Shown: in pieces, positions 56,844-64,000 of the stretch
How positions within the stretch are numbered: position 1 is the stretch's first letter
Layout: the number at the start of each line of letters is the position of its first letter
Notes under the pieces: model-generated
What the model saw: only the letters and a program-made list of their open reading frames with translations
Told to the model about the DNA's origin: nothing
The model's database searches: none
Assembly: GCF_022344005.1 (NCBI RefSeq)
Contig: NZ_CP092190.1
Coordinates: 1,650,001 to 1,714,000 of the forward strand
Direction of reading: 5' to 3'
DNA length: 64,000 nucleotides
Source: Deinococcus sp. KNUC1210
GTDB lineage: Bacteria > Deinococcota > Deinococci > Deinococcales > Deinococcaceae
Translations under genes and position numbers: made by a program

Positions 56844-58177
56844 TTTGCCTCCTTGAGTTCCTGGAAACTTGCCCGCGCTGCGCTCAGAGTGGCAGCCAGC
56901 TCGGTATCGCCGTGCGCCGCCCCGACGAAGATGCTCTCGAACTGGCTGGGTGCCCAGTACACGCCGCGTGCCAGCATTCCCTGGAACCACGTGGCAAAGG
57001 CGGCAGTATCCGACCGGGCCGCGTCGGTGTACGAGGCCACCGGCCCAGCCTGGAAAAAGACCGTGAGCATGCTGCCGATCCGGTTGATACACACCGTTAC
57101 GCCTGCGTCGGCGGCGGCCTGTGCCAGCCCCTGCGCCAGCCGCGCCGTGTAGTTGTCCAGCCGCTCATACAGGCCGGAATCGTTTTCCAGCGCTGTCAGG
57201 GTCGCCAGCCCTGCCGCCATCGCCAGCGGATTGCCGCTGAGCGTGCCCGCCTGATACACCGGCCCCTGCGGCGACACATACTCCATCACCTCGGCGCGGC
57301 CACCATACGCGCCCACCGGCAACCCGCCCCCGATGATCTTGCCCCAGCAGATCAGGTCGGGCGTCAGGTTCAGCAGCTCGGTCGCGCCGCCCAGGGCCAG
57401 CCGGAACCCGGTCATGACTTCATCGGCGATCAGTAGAGTGCCGCCCTCACGGCTGCGGTGCAGGGCCGCCACAAACTCAGGCGTGGGAAGCAGCACGCCC
57501 GCATTCCCCACGACAGGTTCAAAGATCACGGCGGCAATCTCGTGGCCCCGCGCCGCCATCAGCGCGTCGAGGGCGGCAGGGTCGTTGTATTCGGCCACCA
57601 GCGTCAGGCCCGCGTATTCCGGCGGTACACCCGCGCTCGACGGGGCCGCCTGTCCCAGAGCGTCGGCGTTGGTCATCAGACCGCTGCCCGCCTCGACCAA
57701 CAGGCCATCGGCGTGCCCATGATAGTTACCCCGGAACTTCAGGATGTACTTGCGTCCGGTGAACCCGCGTGCCAGCCGCAGGGCGCTCATGGTGGCCTCG
57801 GTGCCGCTGCTGACGAAGCGGACCTTCTGCGTGCCGGTCAGCCGCGTGACCAGTTCGGCGAGCGCCACCTCGCGCCAGCCGGGCGCACCGAAACTGGTGC
57901 CGTGGACCGCTGCCTCCAGAATGGCTTCCCGCACAGCCGCGTGGTTGTGGCCCAGGATCATCGGTCCCCAGCTGCCGATGTAGTCGAGCAGCGTGTTGCC
58001 GTCGGCGTCGGTCAGGTACGCGCCCTGGGCACTGGCGATAAAGCGCGGCGTGCCGCCCACCGACTTGAAGGCCCGGACGGGAGAATTCACTCCGCCCGGC
58101 GTGACCTGCCGCGCCCGCGCGAACAGCTCCTGTGAAACGGTGGTGATGGGCGGCGCGGCCTGAGTGGGTGCGGTCAT
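56840..58177 (-). CDS. hemL: glutamate-1-semialdehyde 2,1-aminomutase
   Basis: PLP/PMP enzyme making 5-aminolevulinate for tetrapyrroles. 445 aa. ELFARARQVTPGGVNSPVRAFKSVGGTP start, FVSSGTEATMSALRLARGFTGRKYILKFRGNYHGHAD, FEPVVGNAG, LLIADEVMTGFRL, and the Schiff-base Lys in PDLICWGKIIGGGLPVGAYGGR. Typical length and order. TAAGGT lies 8 nt before the ATG. Downstream the CoA-binding gene overlaps by four bases. Confidence 0.96.
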   Translation of the reverse strand: MTAPTQAAPPITTVSQELFARARQVTPGGVNSPVRAFKSVGGTPRFIASAQGAYLTDADGNTLLDYIGSWGPMILGHNHAAVREAILEAAVHGTSFGAPGWREVALAELVTRLTGTQKVRFVSSGTEATMSALRLARGFTGRKYILKFRGNYHGHADGLLVEAGSGLMTNADALGQAAPSSAGVPPEYAGLTLVAEYNDPAALDALMAARGHEIAAVIFEPVVGNAGVLLPTPEFVAALHRSREGGTLLIADEVMTGFRLALGGATELLNLTPDLICWGKIIGGGLPVGAYGGRAEVMEYVSPQGPVYQAGTLSGNPLAMAAGLATLTALENDSGLYERLDNYTARLAQGLAQAAADAGVTVCINRIGSMLTVFFQAGPVASYTDAARSDTAAFATWFQGMLARGVYWAPSQFESIFVGAAHGDTELAATLSAARASFQELKEAK

Positions 58178-58185
58178 ATCTGCCT

Positions 58186-58191
58186 ACCTTA
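58186..58191 (-). promoter_or_regulatory. -10 element (TAAGGT) of hemL
   Basis: Ends 8 nt before the hemL ATG on the minus strand. Confidence 0.3.
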
Positions 58192-58251
58192 GCGAGTGCA
58201 GCCCGGGGAATATGTGAATCTGACTCGGGAACGCAATCCCCAAGAAATGCT

Positions 58252-60544
<2,293 letters not shown>

Positions 60545-60550
60545 GGAGGC

Positions 60551-60556
60551 AGTCTA
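60551..60556 (-). promoter_or_regulatory. -10 element (TAGACT) of dnaX
   Basis: Ends 6 nt before the dnaX ATG on the minus strand. Confidence 0.4.
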
Positions 60557-60601
60557 GAGCCTGGGGAGGCTGGTGTTGGTGGGCTAGTGCTGATGGTTGT
60601 G

Positions 60602-60685
60602 GGGTTGGCGGTGGAGGGGGCGTTCGGTGGAGGCCGGGGGGTGGGCAACCAGAACATCCACCGAACGCCTCCGCACCGCCAACCC
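60602..60685. repeat. two-part inverted repeat upstream of dnaX
   Basis: GGGTTGGCGGTG (60602-60613) pairs with CACCGCCAACCC (60674-60685) and GGCGTTCGGTGGA (60619-60631) with TCCACCGAACGCC (60657-60669), leaving a 25-nt loop. Both arms are perfect apart from the small internal bulge. It shares GGCGTTCGGT with the repeat island at 23.8 kb. May end the S66-peptidase transcript. Confidence 0.6.
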
Positions 60686-60691
60686 AATCCC

Positions 60692-61723
60692 TTAGCCCCC
60701 TACAACCTCAAACACCCCATCCCCACGATCAAGCCGCCCCACCGCCCCCAGCGGCAACGTGAGCTGCGGACTCGTATGTCCGAAATCCACATTCGCAAGC
60801 ACGGGCATAGCCTCTCGCCCCGCCTCCCATAGAACCTTTTTCACCCACCCGTACAGCTCTGCCACCATGTCGGGCGTGTACCCACGGGGCCGCGCCAGCA
60901 CCAGCCCAGCCGCACTTTGCAAAAGGCCCTGTGCCGCAAAATTCCGCAGCCAGTATCCGACCTGCGCGGGTGGCGGCACATTCTCCGAGGTTTCCAGACA
61001 CAGCACCGCTCCCTTCCAGAGTGCAGCTTCAGGCCATCCGGGCGTCCCATTCAGCATATCCAGCACTTCCAAACACCCGCCGATCAGGTGGCCTTGTGCG
61101 GGTACGTCGCCCTGAAGCCACGTCCAGCCGTCTGAAGGTTTAAAGGGCCGCTTTACCTCCTGCAAGTCGGGCCGCTGCCACTCCTGGTGGGCTTCTGTCC
61201 ACTCGGGAGCCTGCTGAAAGCGGAACGCTGTGGCACTCATGGTGGCCTGCCGGATGCCCTGTACTGCAAACGGGTGCATGCCGCCGTGCTCGGCCAGATC
61301 GGTCAGCAGGGCGGGACCGTGATACGCCATCACGCCTGCCCTCAGAAACTGCATCAGCGTTACGGTGCTGTCAGAGAACCCCAGAAAGACCTTCGGATGA
61401 CGGCGGATAGTCTCCAGATTCAGCAGCGGAAGTAGCCGGACGCTGTCATCACCACCGATCATGCTCAGCAGGCCATGAATGTCGGGATTCTCGAGCGCCC
61501 AGTGAAGATCGTCGGCCCTGGCCTGCGGATTGCGGTACAGATAGTCTGGACCGCGCAGGGCGTTCGGAGCCGGGATGACGTTCCAGCCGAGTTCGGTTCT
61601 GGCCTGCCGCCGCCCGGCCTCATAGCGGTGCAGCACTTCAGTTACAAAACCGCTCGACAGACTGAGAGCAGCGACGGTGTCACCTTCTTTAAGCAGAGGT
61701 GGGCGCAGGAAGATGGGAGGCAT
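60692..61723 (-). CDS. S66 family peptidase (LD-carboxypeptidase/MccF-like)
   Basis: 343 aa. Ser-Glu-His peptidase fold: nucleophile Ser94 in SMIGGDDSVRLLPLLN, FLGFSDSTVTLMQFL, catalytic Glu in GAVLCLETSENVPPP and His in VDFGHTSPQLTLPLG. The GGDDS elbow and ETSE segment are closer to the MccF self-immunity branch (which cleaves microcin C-type acyl-adenylate analogues) than to murein LD-carboxypeptidases. No signal peptide, so a cytoplasmic role in peptide recycling or detoxification is likely. Confidence 0.9.
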   Translation of the reverse strand: MPPIFLRPPLLKEGDTVAALSLSSGFVTEVLHRYEAGRRQARTELGWNVIPAPNALRGPDYLYRNPQARADDLHWALENPDIHGLLSMIGGDDSVRLLPLLNLETIRRHPKVFLGFSDSTVTLMQFLRAGVMAYHGPALLTDLAEHGGMHPFAVQGIRQATMSATAFRFQQAPEWTEAHQEWQRPDLQEVKRPFKPSDGWTWLQGDVPAQGHLIGGCLEVLDMLNGTPGWPEAALWKGAVLCLETSENVPPPAQVGYWLRNFAAQGLLQSAAGLVLARPRGYTPDMVAELYGWVKKVLWEAGREAMPVLANVDFGHTSPQLTLPLGAVGRLDRGDGVFEVVGG

Positions 61724-61865
61724 ACGGCAGTATCGCTGCCAGGAGAAGCACGAGCGGTGATGTTGACTGCTCGCAGATCCTCCTTATACCCAACTTTTAC
61801 CCCTGGCCTGTTAGCCTGAAGCCCATGATGCCTGCTGTCGTGTCCCCTGTTTCCCGGAGCCTCTC

Positions 61866-62711
61866 TTGAACGCGCAGATCGACGCCGTGATCCTGGGTGT
61901 GGTCGAGGGTCTGACCGAATTCCTGCCGATCTCGTCCACTGGACATCTGATCGTGGCTGAAAACCTGCTTCAGTACAAGGACGCGGGCGAGACCTTCACG
62001 GTCGTGATTCAGCTCGGCGCGATTCTGGCGGTGGTGTTTTTCTACTGGCGACTGCTGCTCTCCAAGCTGAGCGAGCTGTTTCAGGGGCGGCCCGCCGGGG
62101 TGCGTTTCTGGGTCAATATCGTGGTGGCCTGTATTCCGGCAGCGGTTATCGGGCTGCTGTTCGAGAAGAAGATCAAGGGGCTGCTGTTTACCCCCACAGT
62201 GGTCGCCATCAGCCTGATCGTGGGCGGCATCATTCTGTACGTGGTCGAGCAGCGCCGCTCGCAGATGGCCCACGCCGAGGAACAGGCCGAACCCGACCTC
62301 GACAGCATCACCATGCGGCAGGCGCTGTGGGTGGGCGCGGCTCAGGTGCTGGCGGTCGTCTTTCCCGGCACCTCGCGCTCGGGGGCCAGCATCGTCGGCG
62401 GCCTGCTGTCGGGAATGAACCGCGTGACTGCCACCGCCTTCTCGTTCTTCCTGGGCATTCCGCTGCTGGGCGCGGCGGGGCTGTACAGCCTGTACAAGGC
62501 CCGCCACACGCTGTCACAGGTGGAAGGTGGCACCAGCGCCATGCTGATCGGTACCGTCATCTCGTTCATCGTGGCGCTGCTGTCGGTGGGCTGGCTGCTG
62601 CGCTACGTTTCGCGCAACGATTTCCGGGGCTTTGCCATCTACCGCATCGTGTTCGGCATCATCCTGCTGATTCTGGTGGCGGTGGGCGTGCTACACAGCG
62701 TTCCCGCCTGA
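61866..62711 (+). CDS. uppP: undecaprenyl-diphosphatase
   Basis: Recycles undecaprenyl diphosphate to the phosphate carrier for wall synthesis; overexpression gives bacitracin resistance. 281 aa, eight helices. Catalytic motifs: ILGVVEGLTEFLPISSTGHLI (E-rich first repeat) and VVFPGTSRSGASIVGG (PGxSRSxxT/S second repeat). Start is TTG 61866, the only in-frame start giving the family N-terminus (NAQIDAVILGVVEG). Works with UppS encoded at 18.9 kb. Confidence 0.95.
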   Translation: MNAQIDAVILGVVEGLTEFLPISSTGHLIVAENLLQYKDAGETFTVVIQLGAILAVVFFYWRLLLSKLSELFQGRPAGVRFWVNIVVACIPAAVIGLLFEKKIKGLLFTPTVVAISLIVGGIILYVVEQRRSQMAHAEEQAEPDLDSITMRQALWVGAAQVLAVVFPGTSRSGASIVGGLLSGMNRVTATAFSFFLGIPLLGAAGLYSLYKARHTLSQVEGGTSAMLIGTVISFIVALLSVGWLLRYVSRNDFRGFAIYRIVFGIILLILVAVGVLHSVPA

Positions 62712-62729
62712 GCTGTTCCCCCGCGTTTG

Positions 62730-62759
62730 CTGGCCTGGAAGTCGCTTCCGGGCCAGTTT
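62730..62759 (+). terminator. rho-independent terminator of uppP
   Basis: Stem CTGGCCTGGAAG/CTTCCGGGCCAG with 3-nt loop TCG, then TTTCGTTT. Confidence 0.75.
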
Positions 62760-62787
62760 CGTTTCTGTCCGCACAGAGGCCGCGTTC

Positions 62788-62793
62788 TATACT
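62788..62793 (+). promoter_or_regulatory. -10 element (TATACT) of the helicase gene
   Basis: Ends 6 nt before the GTG start at 62800; supports that start. Confidence 0.5.
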
Positions 62794-62799
62794 GACCGG

Positions 62800-64000
62800 G
62801 TGAGCTTCGATCCTGCCAATCCACTGATCGTGCAGGCCGACAGATCGGTATTTCTGGAAGCGTTCAACCCCCGTGCCGAGGACGCCCGCCGCGCCCTAGC
62901 TCCGTTTGCCGAGCTGATCAGCAGCCCCGAGCACCTGCACACCTACCGCGTCACGCCGCTGTCGCTGTGGAACGCCGCCAGTGCTGGCATGAGCGCAGCC
63001 GAGATGGTGGGGGCGCTGGAGCAGTACGCCAAATTCCCCGTCCCGCAGAACGTCGTGACCGATATCCGCGAGCTGGCGGGGCGCTGGGGGCGGCTGCGAC
63101 TGGTGGCCCACGACAGCGGGCTGCTGCTGGTGGCCGACACCCACGACGCCCCGCTCCTGACCGAGCTGAGCCGGCAGAAGGCCGTTGCGCCGCTGCTGGG
63201 CGACCGTATGGGCGACGGTATCTACGCGGTGCCGCTGCTGAACCGGGGTCTGATCAAGACGGCGCTGCTGGAATCCGGCTGGCCGCTCGACGATCAGGCG
63301 GGCTACAGCGACGGGCTGGCGTATCCGATTTCGCTGCTGCCGAGTCTGGCGGTGCGCGATTATCAGGCCGAGGCCGCCGAGGCCTTTTACCGGGGTGGCA
63401 GCGCCGAGGGCGGCAGCGGCGTGGTGGTGCTGGCCCCTGGCAGCGGCAAGACGGTGGTAGGCATGGTCGCCATGAGCATGGTCGGGCAGCGCACGCTGAT
63501 CCTGACGACCAACCGCACCAGCGTGAACCAGTGGCAGCGTGAACTGCTGCAGAAGACCAGCCTGATGCCGGAAGAGGTGGGCGAGTACGATCCGGGCACG
63601 CCGCTGAAGCCCGTGACCGTCTGCACCTATCAGATGTTGACGCACCGCAGACGCGGCAGCGACAAGAGCGATGACGGCGCGTATCCGCATATGGGCCTGA
63701 TCGGGGCCGCCGAATGGGGCCTGATCGTGTACGACGAGGTTCATCTGCTGCCCGCGCCGGTCTTCCGCATCACCGCTTCGGTGCAGGCCCGCCGCCGCCT
63801 GGGTCTGACCGCCACCCTGATCCGCGAGGACGGGCGAGAGGGTGACGTGTTCGCGCTGATCGGCCCCAAGCGTTATGACCGCCCCTGGAAGACGCTGGAA
63901 CAGGCGGGCTTCATCGCGCAGGCCGACTGTACCGAGGTGCGGCTGCTGCTGCCACAGGCCGAGCGCGTCAGCTACGCCGCTGCCCCCGACCGCGAGAAAC
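62800..64000 (+). CDS. XPB/Rad25-family DNA helicase, 3' end outside window
   Basis: At least 400 aa visible. Superfamily 2 helicase of bacterial XPB type. N-terminal domain VSFDPANPLIVQADRSVFLEAFNP ... HTYRVTPLSLWNAASAG, then motif I VLAPGSGKTVVGM (Walker A), motif Ia TTNRTSVNQWQREL, motif II IVYDEVHLLPAPVF (DEVH), motif III LGLTATL, directly followed by IREDGREGDVFALIGPKRYD, which holds the RED element that marks XPB. XPB opens DNA in eukaryotic repair and pairs with Bax1 nuclease in archaea. Start is GTG 62800. Frame is open at the window edge. Confidence 0.92.
   Translation, partial: MSFDPANPLIVQADRSVFLEAFNPRAEDARRALAPFAELISSPEHLHTYRVTPLSLWNAASAGMSAAEMVGALEQYAKFPVPQNVVTDIRELAGRWGRLRLVAHDSGLLLVADTHDAPLLTELSRQKAVAPLLGDRMGDGIYAVPLLNRGLIKTALLESGWPLDDQAGYSDGLAYPISLLPSLAVRDYQAEAAEAFYRGGSAEGGSGVVVLAPGSGKTVVGMVAMSMVGQRTLILTTNRTSVNQWQRELLQKTSLMPEEVGEYDPGTPLKPVTVCTYQMLTHRRRGSDKSDDGAYPHMGLIGAAEWGLIVYDEVHLLPAPVFRITASVQARRRLGLTATLIREDGREGDVFALIGPKRYDRPWKTLEQAGFIAQADCTEVRLLLPQAERVSYAAAPDREK

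Overview
The window is high-GC bacterial DNA that fits Deinococcus (Deinococcota). The species cannot be fixed from sequence alone. Evidence: a FrnE-type oxidoreductase with CXXC and CX4C motifs, an archaeal-type phosphoglycerate mutase (ApgM), a DinB-fold protein, many GNAT acetyltransferases, XPB-type helicase, inverted non-coding repeats like the small noncoding repeats described in D. radiodurans, and a -10 hexamer TANNNT placed 5-10 nt before the start codon of at least 17 genes, the leaderless-mRNA signature known from Deinococcus. No prophage, insertion sequence or CRISPR array is visible.

Layout. 1-3.9 kb: FAD monooxygenase/TetR pair with a 33-bp palindromic operator, Fur-family regulator, carbonic anhydrase, then a small coiled-coil protein and a macrodomain protein. 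4-13 kb: exported VWA protein with repeats, PLP aminotransferase, GNAT, exported alpha/beta hydrolase, tRNA-Leu, rpsO, a CN-hydrolase-like protein lacking its catalytic Cys, HtrA-like protease, EVE protein. 13.7-25.8 kb: thyX, YihY/BrkB, hisA, GT4 glycosyltransferase, mutY, uppS, cfa, a degenerate PLP-fold/HRDC protein, trmH, a 0.6-kb inverted-repeat island, apgM. 25.9-32.9 kb: membrane proteins, a RodZ-like protein, two nucleoside-type ABC permeases, a B3/4 protein. 32.9-47.5 kb: an arginine/carbamoyl-phosphate region: a ten-gene minus-strand run from argG to carA (argG, DinB, GNAT, GNAT, GNAT-argH fusion, unknown, HIT-GNAT fusion, GNAT, argA-like NAGS, carA), then aminotransferase, two barrel-like exported paralogues, and carB. 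ArgR-type boxes precede argG (a tandem pair 21 bp apart) and carB. 47.5-64 kb: DUF1697, frnE, GGDEF cyclase, 5-FTHF cyclo-ligase, second HtrA-like protease, GGCT, tRNA-His, tRNA-Leu, tig, menG/ubiE, CoA-binding protein, hemL, dnaX, S66 peptidase, uppP, and the start of an XPB helicase.

A striking technical feature is that eight otherwise well-conserved genes (FAD monooxygenase, aminotransferase, thyX, rodZ-like, an exported barrel protein, GGDEF, tig, dnaX) each carry a single small frameshift, five of them one base short in a homopolymer. Because thyX, tig and dnaX are among them, sequencing or assembly indels are the simplest explanation, and reading frames here should be read with that in mind. 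Biologically the most interesting items are the GNAT-laden arginine cluster with a GNAT-ArgH fusion and its ArgR operators, the pseudo-PLP/HRDC fusion protein, the CN-hydrolase with Ser in place of Cys, and the repeat island.
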